A stretch of 64,000 nucleotides of DNA, taken from NCBI GenBank assembly GCA_947497145.1, contig CANMFQ010000006.1, positions 1 to 64,000 on the forward strand, given 5' to 3'. The stretch's first letter is position 1. Each line of letters begins with the position of its first letter. Shown piece after piece: positions 19,748 to 30,000 of this stretch. A model generated the notes under the pieces. It had not been told where the DNA came from and ran no database searches. It saw only the letters and a program-made list of their open reading frames with translations. A program made the position numbers and the translations under genes. This stretch comes from an uncultured Flavobacteriaceae bacterium. Lineage in GTDB: Bacteria > Bacteroidota > Bacteroidia > Flavobacteriales > Flavobacteriaceae.

Positions 19748-22700
19748 ATGCGCAATTGCTTTATTTTTTTCCTAATTTTCTTTTGCATAGCTGGTACAGC
19801 ACAAGAGAAAAATAGTCTGCTTTGGGAAATCTCTGGCAATGGCCTATCACAAAGCTCATACCTTTATGGCACCATGCATGTGAGCAAACGTATAGCGTTT
19901 CGCTTAGACGATGTTTTTTATGAAGCCTTAGACCAAAGTGATATTGTTGCGCTAGAATCTGACCCAGATACTTGGCTTGACAATGACTTACTATCAAACG
20001 GAATGGGTTTGGGGCAAAATAACGGATTCTTTTTAAAAGGATTCTACACCTATCCTTTTTCAGTTAAAAACCCTACCAAAGAAGAAATTGGCGCCTATCT
20101 TGCCTTCGAAGACCGTAAGATTAATGGTATTTTATATCGCTCTAATGAGTTTTCAGAGAATTTTGAAGAAGAAACCTATTTAGATATGTTTATCTATCAG
20201 GCAGGGAAAAAATTTGGTAAAACAATTGTAGCATTAGAAGACTTAGAAGAATCTTCAACTCTTGTTGGCAGGGCTAGTTTAAATGCCTTAAAGAAAAAAC
20301 CAGATGATTGGTTGCAAAAAAAAATGCAGCAATCAGATCCTATTACCCTCTTACAAGATGCTTATAGAGACCGTGATATCAACATGCTCGATTCGATTGA
20401 CAAAGCCATGTATACCGATCATTATCGTAAAAATATGCTCACTATTCGCAATGAGCATATGGCACATAAATTAGACTCTATAATACAAACGGCTAAAGTA
20501 TTTGCCGGAATTGGGGCGGCACACCTTCCTAGTGAAAAAGGAGTGATTGCACTATTACAAGATATGGGCTACACCCTCAAGCCTTTACTTAGTAAATCGA
20601 CCCTCAAAGGGAAATTTCTGAAAGAAAAAATGGAACGCAAACTTCTTGAAAACACCTATACAAAAGTGCAGCCTGATGACGACCTTTTTTCAATCAATTT
20701 ACCCAATAAACTATATCCTATTTCTGATATCGTAAACACCACCTATATTTCACCTGATCTTGCTAACGGCAGTTATGTGATGCTCAATCGCATAAATACC
20801 TTTTCTTTTTTAAAGAAAGACGACCTATTTTCTCTTGAAGATGTAGACAAATTATTATTTGAAAACATTCCTGGAAAAATACTAGTAAAAACACCCATAC
20901 AAAATAACGGTTTTAGGGGTATTGACATAAAAAATAAGCTCAAAAACGGTAATCACCAACGGTATCAAATTTATAAAACTCCACTAGAGATTTTAATTTT
21001 TAAAATGGGTGGAAAAGGAGATTATGTTACCCAATTTTCAGATACTATTTTCAACAGTATTTCATTTAAAAAGCCCCGTAAAAGCATGCAAACCATCACT
21101 TCAGGATTTGACGATTTTGAAGTAAAAATGCCATCGCTATACAGTTTTACTAATCGCCACAGAAAAGGTGATCGACTGGCACAGGCTTATGATTCGATTT
21201 CAAATTCATATTATTTTTTACGCAAAGCTACCCTTAATGATTTTAATTTTATAGAAGAAGACACTTTTGAATTAAAACAGATACAAAAACGCTTTTATCA
21301 AGATTTAAAAGTGGATTTAAAAAAAGTATCTTTTAGTGATTTTACTCATAACTCCCTACGTTCAAAAGTGAGTACCAACCCCGCCAACAACACCTATTTA
21401 CATGTATACACCACCTTCAAGCGGGGTGATTATTATTTGCTCGGCATTGTTACACAAGACGACGAAAAAGCAAGACAGTATTTCAATTCATTTAAAACAA
21501 AGTCAGCCAAGTATCATGAGCCGTTTAAAACTGTTCGCGATACAGCTATGCTCTTTAAAACAGTAACTACCGTTAAGCCGATAAAGTTTGTAGAAAACAG
21601 TCAACACTATTTTACGGGTAAAAATAAACCCAAGAACTATAGCGCTTACAATAAAAAAACAATCTATCAGAATAAAAACAATGAAGCAGTAAGTGTAACA
21701 CTCAATAAATCGCATGACTTTTTAATGTTTGAAAATATTGATTCTGTGTGGGCTTTACGCAAAAGACTATATGCTAAAAAACGCTTTATAATTGCGCAAG
21801 AGAAAGACAGTACACATTCAAATGACACCTATGAGCTCAATCTCACGTTAACAGATACAGCCAGTACCCGAGGCATACGCATAAAAAACATTGTAAAAGG
21901 CGGTTTACTCTATGAAGTAAAAGCCAAGGTTGACACCATTAACAAGGCAAGTAAATTTGTGACTGAATTTTTTGAACATTTCACTCCTTTTGACACCCTT
22001 GTTGGTCGTTCGATATTAACGGATAAAACACCACTATTTTTTGAAGCCTTACGAAAAAATGATAGTATCATTATTGATGGATACCCTTTCATTAAATTTC
22101 AAAAAAAGCATATCGATTCTTTAAAATACTATATTTCTACATTTGATTATCCTGAGGATAAAATGGATATTCAATCACACCTCATTCAAAAATTAGCAAA
22201 ACTAGAGGCTCCAGAAGTAGATACTTTTTTTAAGGAGTTTTATGCCAACTCTTACAATAATTCAAATGCGCAAACTAAAATTTTACATGCCGTCACACAA
22301 AAAGCAGATGATGCTTCAACAAAATTAGTGTTAGAACTCATGTCAAAAGACCTGCCATTGGTTTCTAATACCTTTGAAATAAACACCATATTTAAACCCT
22401 ATTTAGACAGCCTTCCATTAGCCAAAAAGCTCTTTCCTGAAATTTTAGACTACAGCGTTATTACCGAGTACAAAAAGCCCATATTTACAATGCTGGCAGA
22501 TTTAAAATCAAAAGGGCTAATTAAACCAAAAAGCTACAAACGATACCGAAAACAGTTTTTAAACGACGCCAAAATACAGCTAAAAAGGCAATTGGGGCAG
22601 GTCGCCCTAGCACACGACCAACGTAATTTTCGCTACAAATCGCCACAAATAGACACAAAAATATTAGAAAATTACGCCGTGCTTTTATACCCTTTTGTGC

Positions 22701-23278
22701 ATGAAAAGGATGTAAAACAATTTTTTAATCGCCTCGTATTACTTAAAGATTCAGAAATTCGCACTACTTATGCCGCCCTGCTTTCTAAAGATGAAATGGC
22801 ACTACCATATGGCATGTTAGACTCGCTTGCTGCCGATATAAACAGTCGCTCTTTGTTATTTAACAAACTAAAAAACATTAAAAAACTACACCTTTTCCCA
22901 ACCCAATACAAAAATGAGCAGGCCTTGGCAGCATCTCAAATTTTTAAAAAACAACACTTTGACACCAAAAACGATTCTATTGTCTTTTTAACAAAGAAAA
23001 CTCTAGCATATAAAGGGAAATCATACGTAGGATATTACTTTAAAACCAGTAACAATACGGAATATGATAAAAATTATAGATTGCATTTGGTGGTCTATGA
23101 AAAAGGCAAGCCACTTACTACCAAACCTTTTTATATGAACAATGGGCTCCGTATTGAAGACACCGAAACCGACAAAGAAGCTATTACATATGCCACCGAA
23201 GGCTTTTTGCTAAAAAATAGACCGCGGGCTATGGTGTACAGACCTAATCTTTATGGAGGGTATGGCTATGGCCATTAA
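19748..23278 (+). CDS. TraB/GumN-domain exported protein with very large C-terminal extension
   Basis: From the ATG at 19748 the protein has 1176 residues: a signal peptide (MRNCFIFFLIFFCIAGTAQ), then a TraB/GumN domain over about residues 20-300. The domain is recognised by LLWEISGNGLSQSSYLYGTMHVS at its start, the ALESDP segment, and GIGAAHLPSEKGV with LLQDMGY at its end, which are the paired conserved blocks of this presumed metalloprotease-like fold. Ordinary GumN proteins stop there at about 290 residues; here about 870 further residues follow, rich in strands and Asp/Lys, with no family I recognise. The longer open frame from 19631 is rejected because the signal peptide and a -7 element lie between. 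Convergent with the next gene. Confidence 0.85.
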   Translation: MRNCFIFFLIFFCIAGTAQEKNSLLWEISGNGLSQSSYLYGTMHVSKRIAFRLDDVFYEALDQSDIVALESDPDTWLDNDLLSNGMGLGQNNGFFLKGFYTYPFSVKNPTKEEIGAYLAFEDRKINGILYRSNEFSENFEEETYLDMFIYQAGKKFGKTIVALEDLEESSTLVGRASLNALKKKPDDWLQKKMQQSDPITLLQDAYRDRDINMLDSIDKAMYTDHYRKNMLTIRNEHMAHKLDSIIQTAKVFAGIGAAHLPSEKGVIALLQDMGYTLKPLLSKSTLKGKFLKEKMERKLLENTYTKVQPDDDLFSINLPNKLYPISDIVNTTYISPDLANGSYVMLNRINTFSFLKKDDLFSLEDVDKLLFENIPGKILVKTPIQNNGFRGIDIKNKLKNGNHQRYQIYKTPLEILIFKMGGKGDYVTQFSDTIFNSISFKKPRKSMQTITSGFDDFEVKMPSLYSFTNRHRKGDRLAQAYDSISNSYYFLRKATLNDFNFIEEDTFELKQIQKRFYQDLKVDLKKVSFSDFTHNSLRSKVSTNPANNTYLHVYTTFKRGDYYLLGIVTQDDEKARQYFNSFKTKSAKYHEPFKTVRDTAMLFKTVTTVKPIKFVENSQHYFTGKNKPKNYSAYNKKTIYQNKNNEAVSVTLNKSHDFLMFENIDSVWALRKRLYAKKRFIIAQEKDSTHSNDTYELNLTLTDTASTRGIRIKNIVKGGLLYEVKAKVDTINKASKFVTEFFEHFTPFDTLVGRSILTDKTPLFFEALRKNDSIIIDGYPFIKFQKKHIDSLKYYISTFDYPEDKMDIQSHLIQKLAKLEAPEVDTFFKEFYANSYNNSNAQTKILHAVTQKADDASTKLVLELMSKDLPLVSNTFEINTIFKPYLDSLPLAKKLFPEILDYSVITEYKKPIFTMLADLKSKGLIKPKSYKRYRKQFLNDAKIQLKRQLGQVALAHDQRNFRYKSPQIDTKILENYAVLLYPFVHEKDVKQFFNRLVLLKDSEIRTTYAALLSKDEMALPYGMLDSLAADINSRSLLFNKLKNIKKLHLFPTQYKNEQALAASQIFKKQHFDTKNDSIVFLTKKTLAYKGKSYVGYYFKTSNNTEYDKNYRLHLVVYEKGKPLTTKPFYMNNGLRIEDTETDKEAITYATEGFLLKNRPRAMVYRPNLYGGYGYGH

Positions 23279-23323
23279 CAATTACAACGCTAAGTCATCT
23301 ACAACACACGAATCAAATTGTAG

Positions 23324-25000
23324 CTACTGCAAACTATCAGAAAGCACCTCAACAGCTTTTGTTTTTATCGAATCAATAGGCATTACAGCAATAGAATCAA
23401 TTGCAGGTAGCTGCTTCATATCCAAATCTTTTCTGTTTGGATAGAGTTGTTCATCTGTCAAGTTTTCAGAAGCTTTCCATGTTTCTCCCAGTTGATTGAG
23501 AATAGTACTTGTCCACTGTGAAGGATGCTTGGCATCTATCCAAATTACATCGCGATATTCTGCATCTACCAAAGCCAAATCGGGTGTAGAAGCACCATCA
23601 AACTGCTTTCCACTTTCTCTTATTGCTGCTACAGTACCAATTACAAACAAGCGTTTTTTACCCGCTATTTTTTTGATGAACGGGCGAAATTCCACCGGCT
23701 TATTTACAGACCAATCATACTCTTTTCGTGATTCTATCACTTTTAAAGGCATTGCCGACACCCCAGCGTAGCCTTCCTTTTTTGCTGCATGATTGTAATA
23801 ATATAATTTTTGAGTACCATCTGCAGGAATCATAACACTAAAAGCTAAACTGGTGCGCTCATCGCCAATAGGCTCTAATCCAAACCAATGATAAAGACCA
23901 TCAACGGCATCCGTTTTCATTCCCTCAAAATTAAAATCGGTAACATAAGGCTGTTGGTTTTGGTCTTCGGGCAATTCAGGAATTTTCACCGCTGTCTTCA
24001 TATTCCAAGGCAATGGGTCTGTAAACCCGCCCAAAAATTGCAGTGATTGTGCTTGTAATTGTGATATCCCTTCTGCCAAGGTATTTTGTCCTTTTAAATA
24101 AGGATAGTTTTTAATTTCTTCTGGTGGAATATATGTACCCTTACCAATAGCAATCCGTTCAAAATAATCCTTAATATCATGCTCCCCAGCATCAATCACC
24201 ATCACCCCGCCGTAGGTAGGATATGGGAAGAAAAAGCCCTTCCACTTAATAAGATTTACCACCTGAACCCACTTATCATCATCATTTTTCATATAGAAAA
24301 CATCGCTGGGTTCTAGGGTGAAAAGTTGAAAAATATTAAACCGTTGCACTACGGCATTGTATGTATTTCTACTAAAAGCAAGCGACTCACCAATAGAAAA
24401 AGTAACAGGAATACGATTTTCATTAGAAAACCTAGGAAAAGGTGAGGTACTCTCAACCATAAAAATTTCTTCGGTATTATCATTCATTCGTTGCCAGTTG
24501 TATTCTTTGGCAGGTTGCACAGCCATTGTCCATTGGTTGGTACTATCAACACGCACCAATTGTGGTAAAGAAACCTCTTGTGTTTCCCCTACCGATTCAT
24601 AGGCCATGGTTACAATATTATTAAAGGGCTGAATACGTTCGTTTTGTGTTAAAGGCAACTCGTTTAACTCTTCTAAATTCAAATTATTAAACACATTGTA
24701 GGTTTGCATGTATTGGTATAAATTAAGTTTCCAACCAAAAAACCAAAGGGTTGTAAAAAAGGCTACAATCCCCACCAAAATCATTACTCTTTTACCTGCA
24801 CTTATGGCGTTTCTAAACTTTGTCAGCGCAAACCATAAAAAACCACCTGCCAATAAAATAATGAATACATATTTTCTCAAAAATAATAGTGCGGGATGGT
24901 AATCATCACGAAGAAAAAACAACAATAGTAACACGACAATACCACCTAAAATAACATTGCGTTTTTGTTTTCTCCCTTTGTTATAATATGCTCTTATCAT
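23324..25000 (-). CDS. membrane protein of unknown function, last gene of the AAA+ block
   Basis: The 558-residue protein has three hydrophobic helices near its N-terminus (about 17-32, 40-58 and 70-90), then a short hydrophilic start of a large soluble domain of about 450 residues with many Trp, Tyr and Pro. No recognised catalytic motif is visible; the soluble part includes a segment with PFIKKIAGKKRLFVIGTV that resembles a beta-barrel-like core. The topology suggests a membrane-tethered domain, outside if the helix count is three. It lies 117 bases downstream of the 170-residue membrane protein and is likely the distal gene of the same transcript as the AAA+ ATPase. I do not know the family. 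Confidence 0.78.
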   Translation of the reverse strand: MIRAYYNKGRKQKRNVILGGIVVLLLLFFLRDDYHPALLFLRKYVFIILLAGGFLWFALTKFRNAISAGKRVMILVGIVAFFTTLWFFGWKLNLYQYMQTYNVFNNLNLEELNELPLTQNERIQPFNNIVTMAYESVGETQEVSLPQLVRVDSTNQWTMAVQPAKEYNWQRMNDNTEEIFMVESTSPFPRFSNENRIPVTFSIGESLAFSRNTYNAVVQRFNIFQLFTLEPSDVFYMKNDDDKWVQVVNLIKWKGFFFPYPTYGGVMVIDAGEHDIKDYFERIAIGKGTYIPPEEIKNYPYLKGQNTLAEGISQLQAQSLQFLGGFTDPLPWNMKTAVKIPELPEDQNQQPYVTDFNFEGMKTDAVDGLYHWFGLEPIGDERTSLAFSVMIPADGTQKLYYYNHAAKKEGYAGVSAMPLKVIESRKEYDWSVNKPVEFRPFIKKIAGKKRLFVIGTVAAIRESGKQFDGASTPDLALVDAEYRDVIWIDAKHPSQWTSTILNQLGETWKASENLTDEQLYPNRKDLDMKQLPAIDSIAVMPIDSIKTKAVEVLSDSLQ

Positions 25001-25117
25001 AATATATTCTATTTAAAGAAATTAAAAATCAACAGCTCAGGTGCGTTAGTTTTCAGTTCTTTATTATTATTATTTAAACCAATTCATCAAATAGCGCTAA
25101 AGTGCTTTTTTATAACC

Positions 25118-25630
25118 TCACTTAATCATCCCTTTATCTTTAAAACGGTCTCGTGCAGATTTTTTAGGTTTAGGCTCAGGCGTTACTATTTTCTCCTCAG
25201 TAGTTGGCGTTACAACCGCCTCATCACGGTCTACCAAATCTTCAACAAATTCTGCTCCTTTTTCAAAAACCTTTTCAATATTTTCTTTCTTAGCACTATT
25301 TTTAGCAAAAAGAAAGGCTGAAGCAATATAACTACCTATGAGCGTTGCTACAATGGCCGAAACAAAATACTGCACAAAAAACACATTAATGGGTGTTACA
25401 AAAGTAACTACCGCAGCCCCCAAAGCAAAAAATAAGGTAACCCACACCAAACGAAGCAAAAATGGCTGCTGATGTATAAAGCCCTTCCTGTTATCTGGCT
25501 TCATTTGCAAATCTTTTGCATGGGTAATTTTATTGGCTAGGCGATAAAGCTTATTGCTTTTAGACTCTCTCCAATACCAAACTATTCCTAACAGTATTGC
25601 CCCGATAAATACAATGATTTCTAATGTCAT
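25118..25630 (-). CDS. small membrane protein of unknown function in the AAA+ block
   Basis: The 170-residue protein starts with a membrane helix (LEIIVFIGAILLGIVWYW), then a basic cytoplasmic-type loop, a pair of helices at about 52-72 and 78-106, and a charged C-terminal tail with acidic and then Lys/Pro-rich stretches. Its ATG overlaps the stop codon of the 416-residue gene in an ATGA arrangement, which points to translational coupling. It may anchor or partner the soluble proteins of the block. No known family is recognised. Confidence 0.78.
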   Translation of the reverse strand: MTLEIIVFIGAILLGIVWYWRESKSNKLYRLANKITHAKDLQMKPDNRKGFIHQQPFLLRLVWVTLFFALGAAVVTFVTPINVFFVQYFVSAIVATLIGSYIASAFLFAKNSAKKENIEKVFEKGAEFVEDLVDRDEAVVTPTTEEKIVTPEPKPKKSARDRFKDKGMIK

Positions 25631-26877
25631 GCTCCTTGTTTTTTATTATTCTCCAATATTTTGGCTATCACCCAATTTTTATATCCTGGTTTCCATTGCG
25701 GATATAGGTTATAAAACTGTTCTTTATCATACCAGTATAAATGCACTGGGTCTTTGGGCGTTATTTTTGAAAGTAGTTTCCAAACCAATTCTTCTTCCTC
25801 ACTAGTGAGTGACGAATGTGGTCGATGCAAAATTTTCACAAAGTCTTCATCTACATAATCTTCTAACTTTAAATTTTTATCAACTATCAAACGTTGGTAA
25901 TACAACTCTACGCCTGCAATCTTTTTTTGAATAGCAATAGGTAATTTGTTTAGGTATTTTTTAAACAAAAAATGACTGTCTAAAATTTCATTAATAGGGT
26001 GCTCAAGCCCTGTAGCATGCTCCATAAACACATGTTTTTTAATGCGTTCATATCTGGGTGTACGTAGCTCCCTTTTAAAATCTTTTTGTAGAATTAAATT
26101 CTTTACCAATGCTTCAAAAATCTCATCATGGTTTTTATGAAACATAAGCACCTTGTGGGCGGTATCATTAATGGCTGCTTTAAAGACCTTTTCATCTTCA
26201 AAAACCAATATTTTATTGATAAATTCTTTAAACACAAAAACACCTCCAAATGCACGTGTGTAAAAAGAACCAACCTTTAGTTTAATAGGTTCTAGTTGTA
26301 ACTTTCTACTTCTTAAATCTCCATATTTTTTAGCCGAGTTTAAAAGCTGCTCATGTACCTCTCTATCGATAAAATTATTAGCTCTATTAAACAAATTTAC
26401 AAATGCTTGTTGCTCCATTTGCTTTTTATCTAAGTCATCAAGCAAACTAAAGGTGACTTTAATTTCGTTATACCTAAGTAAATCAAAAGGTTCAAAAAAG
26501 GCATCTATTTGTTGGTCTAAGCTCAAAACCAAGGCCGAATCTTTGGTAATATCTCTTATTTCACGCCCATAGGCAGCAAAAACCGCCTCCATTACATCAC
26601 GGTCAAAACTATGCGATGGCATATGCACCGCCTTACCCTTTTGGTCAGGTGAAATGATGATGGCATTTACATTAGCCTCACCCGTATTTAGGTAATAATT
26701 ATTCTTTTTTTCAACAGCAAGCTCAGGGCTCCACCCCATACCATCAATAGAAAAGGTTTTGAGTGCAGTAGGTTTTACCCCCAACATGGCAAGGCATTTA
26801 TTATAACGCTTTGCCAAAGAGCCAGATAGGGTTACCAAAGCACCTCCAAACAAACCTGCAGCCCTTAGTTCTTTCAT
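25627..26877 (-). CDS. soluble protein of unknown function coupled to the AAA+ ATPase
   Basis: The 416-residue protein has no signal peptide or membrane helix. It starts MKELRAAGLFGGALVTLSGSLAKRYNKCL, followed by a mixed alpha/beta part and a strongly helical Lys/Glu-rich second half, ending in a basic tail. No nucleotide-binding or protease motif was recognised. Both ends overlap neighbours by four bases (ATGA): the start with the AAA+ ATPase stop and the stop with the 170-residue gene. Such coupling suggests the products are made in fixed proportion and act together. Confidence 0.78.
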   Translation of the reverse strand: MKELRAAGLFGGALVTLSGSLAKRYNKCLAMLGVKPTALKTFSIDGMGWSPELAVEKKNNYYLNTGEANVNAIIISPDQKGKAVHMPSHSFDRDVMEAVFAAYGREIRDITKDSALVLSLDQQIDAFFEPFDLLRYNEIKVTFSLLDDLDKKQMEQQAFVNLFNRANNFIDREVHEQLLNSAKKYGDLRSRKLQLEPIKLKVGSFYTRAFGGVFVFKEFINKILVFEDEKVFKAAINDTAHKVLMFHKNHDEIFEALVKNLILQKDFKRELRTPRYERIKKHVFMEHATGLEHPINEILDSHFLFKKYLNKLPIAIQKKIAGVELYYQRLIVDKNLKLEDYVDEDFVKILHRPHSSLTSEEEELVWKLLSKITPKDPVHLYWYDKEQFYNLYPQWKPGYKNWVIAKILENNKKQGA

Positions 26878-28838
26878 GACTTCGCTTTATCAAATAATTT
26901 GTTGGCAGCTAACTGCACCTCTAAATCATGCACTCGACCTTCAACTTTTCGTTTAAAATCAGTATCAGCAATGGTGGCTACATTATCTAAATAACGCACC
27001 GTTTCTTGCCTACGGATATCAGAAAAATTGAGTCCTTTCATATTAGCTTTCATCAATTCTTTTAGCATTGCAAATTTGGTGTCATAATCCTTTTTAAAAT
27101 ACACTGCTGGGTCATTAAACCAATCGTCAGGCAAATTAAAATCGGTTAACCGAAGTGATATAGCACTTTGAATATTTCGAATATCTCTTGATGAGAAAAA
27201 CGGAAATGCTTTTTGAATATTCTTGTACAACTCTGCAAAAAACAGGTGTTCATCAGTGCCATATTTAGCGGCTGTTTGCTCATATATTTCGAGCACTTTA
27301 GCCTCATTAGGTTTCTCTGATTGATTCAGTATTTCGCTCAAATTTTTTGCCAAGCCCTGTTCGCTTAAAAAAGTATAGTTCTCAGGGTTTTTCATATTTA
27401 CAAAATCGGGCATTGTTTTTTCAAACTTGCGCCACCAAATATAATCTTGGTCAATAAAATCAGGAATAGTTCGTGCGCCATCAATCTTAAATCGACCTTG
27501 TACTCTTGAAATTACCGCCTTATCTAACATTTCAGGCAAATTGGTAAACATACCGATAGCACTATTACCATAATTAATAGCATAGGCACCCTCAGTATAC
27601 CTTAAAAATACGCCAATCACCTCTTTTACGCCTGCCGAAACCCCTTGTGCTGTTCGTTCTTGCAGGTTGTTTTCTGCATCGTCAATAGGTGCAAAAATTA
27701 ATTTCGTTGGGTCTTGTAAAGGCTTCATCCATTGTACCATTTTTTCCGCTGAGCCTCCTTGAAAGGTTGATATTAACGTATCAGGCATCGGATGAAACAA
27801 AAACGGAATATCTAAAGCATCACAATGTTCTTTCAATTTTGTTGCTATGGCAGCAATCAACATACTTTTACCCGTTCCTGGGATGCCATAGCCCATGAAA
27901 ACAGGCATAAAACCGCCCAATTCTTGAAAAGGATTCTTTTTTGCTGTAAAATCATAACTCATTAAACGCTCGGTCAAACGACGCGCAAAATGCTTAGCAT
28001 CACGATTACCAACAATTTCTTCAAACTGAATTTTATTAAACTCAACACTTTTGGCTGTGCCTTCAAATACATTTTCCCAACCTGAAATAGCGAACTCGCT
28101 TTTTTCTAGTTTATAGGTGCGGTCGGTAATGGTTTCGGTGTATTCAAAAGTGCTTAGTCGCTGTTGTATCTCAGAAATAATAGCCTCAAAAAAGACTACT
28201 GTAAAATTTGTCACTTCCTCATCAGAAGTAATAATCTCGGGGTGACTCATATATTTATCGTAGTAATACAACAAACATGAAATACCCTTTAATGGCGAAA
28301 TTACCGACAGCTCTGGTATACCCGCAAACTTATTTTTCATCACACTCAAGTCATCGGCTGCAACGGGTTTTAAATCAAATAGTATTCGGCAAGCAATACC
28401 ATGTAACATAAAAGCTGTAGCGGTTTGCTGTTTAGCATCATACGCTCTACGCTGGCTCACATCTAATGACGATTTACGTTCATTTAAGGTTGATAAGCCA
28501 GAAGCGTCTGCATAACTATCTCGCAACCAAATACCCATAGTAAGCCCTTCTTGCAGGGCAAACAAAGCACGATTTAAATGCAGAGGAATGGCAACAGAGT
28601 CTGGTAATAAGCGCTTCTTTAAGGCCAAAATAGTCTTTGAAATAGACGTTACCTCATTAGCAGCAGTGCCATTTGCCTTAGATAGATACAAAAGAATAGA
28701 CTCATCTTTTTTATTCTTATCACGGCTTTTTGCTTTTCCGCCTTGCTGCCATTGCACCCCTTTTAAATAAGAGGTGGCCTCATCTCGTAGTGCGTTGAGC
28801 TCAGATAATTTTATAGGAAATGTGCTATTATGCTCCAT
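26874..28838 (-). CDS. AAA+ ATPase with atypical Walker B, core of an uncharacterised gene block
   Basis: The 654-residue protein has a helical N-terminal region of about 290 residues, a AAA+ core, and a helical C-terminal region of about 250. Walker A reads GYGIPGTGKS with Lys324. The Walker B segment is LIFAPIDDAEN: the usual Asp-Glu pair is Asp386-Asp387, so the catalytic glutamate position is substituted. Further on, ISRVQGRF supplies likely arginine-finger/sensor residues. The presence of a full Walker A but altered Walker B could mean slow hydrolysis or a structural role. The start overlaps the stop of the 350-residue gene (TAATG), and its stop overlaps the 416-residue gene, so this is the middle of a tightly coupled group. 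No close characterised homologue is known to me. Confidence 0.85.
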   Translation of the reverse strand: MEHNSTFPIKLSELNALRDEATSYLKGVQWQQGGKAKSRDKNKKDESILLYLSKANGTAANEVTSISKTILALKKRLLPDSVAIPLHLNRALFALQEGLTMGIWLRDSYADASGLSTLNERKSSLDVSQRRAYDAKQQTATAFMLHGIACRILFDLKPVAADDLSVMKNKFAGIPELSVISPLKGISCLLYYYDKYMSHPEIITSDEEVTNFTVVFFEAIISEIQQRLSTFEYTETITDRTYKLEKSEFAISGWENVFEGTAKSVEFNKIQFEEIVGNRDAKHFARRLTERLMSYDFTAKKNPFQELGGFMPVFMGYGIPGTGKSMLIAAIATKLKEHCDALDIPFLFHPMPDTLISTFQGGSAEKMVQWMKPLQDPTKLIFAPIDDAENNLQERTAQGVSAGVKEVIGVFLRYTEGAYAINYGNSAIGMFTNLPEMLDKAVISRVQGRFKIDGARTIPDFIDQDYIWWRKFEKTMPDFVNMKNPENYTFLSEQGLAKNLSEILNQSEKPNEAKVLEIYEQTAAKYGTDEHLFFAELYKNIQKAFPFFSSRDIRNIQSAISLRLTDFNLPDDWFNDPAVYFKKDYDTKFAMLKELMKANMKGLNFSDIRRQETVRYLDNVATIADTDFKRKVEGRVHDLEVQLAANKLFDKAKS

Positions 28839-29890
28839 TAGTTTAGTTTTAAACTGGGAATCTCTATAGGATTCCCCGTTAATGAGTTTATGGTTTCAGG
28901 AATGTTGTCATACAATGCTTGCATTACCCTATGCGGGCAAAACAAATAGTTCTTTGGCTTTGATTTCTCCCAAACCTGCAAAATCTGTTTATTAAAAAAA
29001 TTACCTTCTTTAAATGCTGATGTTGAAACGGCTTCCTCAATTTTGAGTGAAAGTGCATAGGCTGACAAATCGAATATTTTTTCAACGATAGCCTTAAGAA
29101 TCACATGGGTAACTTCAAGTTCATCTTTTGCAAAAACACTGTGCAAGGGACCTAAATCAATCTTTTTTATCCTTTTTGGAAAAACATATGGTAACTTCTT
29201 ATCAATGGCATAAGCCATCATATCAATATCCATATTTCTATCAGCCGTATTTTCTAAAACAGCGTATATTTCACTGCGTAGCTCGTCAATAGTTTTTTTA
29301 TCTATATCAAAATACATAAAGCAAATAAAAGGACGGTTAAAGGTTACATCATAAAAAGACCAACTAACCATGTATTGGGCGTCTAATCCCATAACAGGAA
29401 GAATTTTTCCTTGCACAAAACGCTTGTAAATAAATTCCTTTTCAACTGAGGAATAATAAACAATAGAAGCAGCTTGCTGTAGCTTTCGCTCAGCTATGGG
29501 TTGTTTTTCTTTAAGTAAGGTTTCTAAAAATTCAGCCTTTACTTGAGACACCTCGGGAAGCTTGCTTATGTGTTCTTGTTTTAATTCTAAATCATTAAAC
29601 AAATAACGAAACTCTAAATAGCTAGGAAAACCAGATTCGGTTAAGTCAATACGCATTTTCTCAACATCATCAAAAAGATATTTTATACGAAACGCCTCAA
29701 GAGAATAGGTGAGTAATTCACAATATTGTTTTACAAAAGTGGTCTCTGCGTCAGTGCAAATATGTTCTTTTGTAATGCCATTTACCAATTCATTAAATGC
29801 ATGTTTCACAATTTTAAAGTACACCTTGTACTGTTCTTTGGTTTCTAGAACAGCGCTATCTAAGGGTGTTACAATTTGGTTTATGCTCAT
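28838..29890 (-). CDS. soluble protein of unknown function, upstream partner of the AAA+ ATPase
   Basis: The 350-residue protein is predicted to be cytoplasmic: no signal and no membrane helix. The N-terminal 150 residues are helical; a central part contains strand-like segments around SWSFYDVTFNRPFICFMYFDID; the C-terminal part is again helical and ends near FCPHRVMQALYDN. No known motif is recognised. It is the first gene of the tightly overlapped group and its stop codon shares one base with the start of the AAA+ gene (TAATG), indicating coupled translation. A region of 267 bases with a palindromic element separates it from the coiled-coil gene upstream. Confidence 0.78.
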   Translation of the reverse strand: MSINQIVTPLDSAVLETKEQYKVYFKIVKHAFNELVNGITKEHICTDAETTFVKQYCELLTYSLEAFRIKYLFDDVEKMRIDLTESGFPSYLEFRYLFNDLELKQEHISKLPEVSQVKAEFLETLLKEKQPIAERKLQQAASIVYYSSVEKEFIYKRFVQGKILPVMGLDAQYMVSWSFYDVTFNRPFICFMYFDIDKKTIDELRSEIYAVLENTADRNMDIDMMAYAIDKKLPYVFPKRIKKIDLGPLHSVFAKDELEVTHVILKAIVEKIFDLSAYALSLKIEEAVSTSAFKEGNFFNKQILQVWEKSKPKNYLFCPHRVMQALYDNIPETINSLTGNPIEIPSLKLN

Positions 29891-30000
29891 TTAAACTGGG
29901 TTCGAGTATTTATTGTTCAACTATTTTAGGCATTGAATACCGTTAAAAAAGCCACTATTTATCATCTATATTTTACCATGAAGATGTTTCATTGCCAAGC

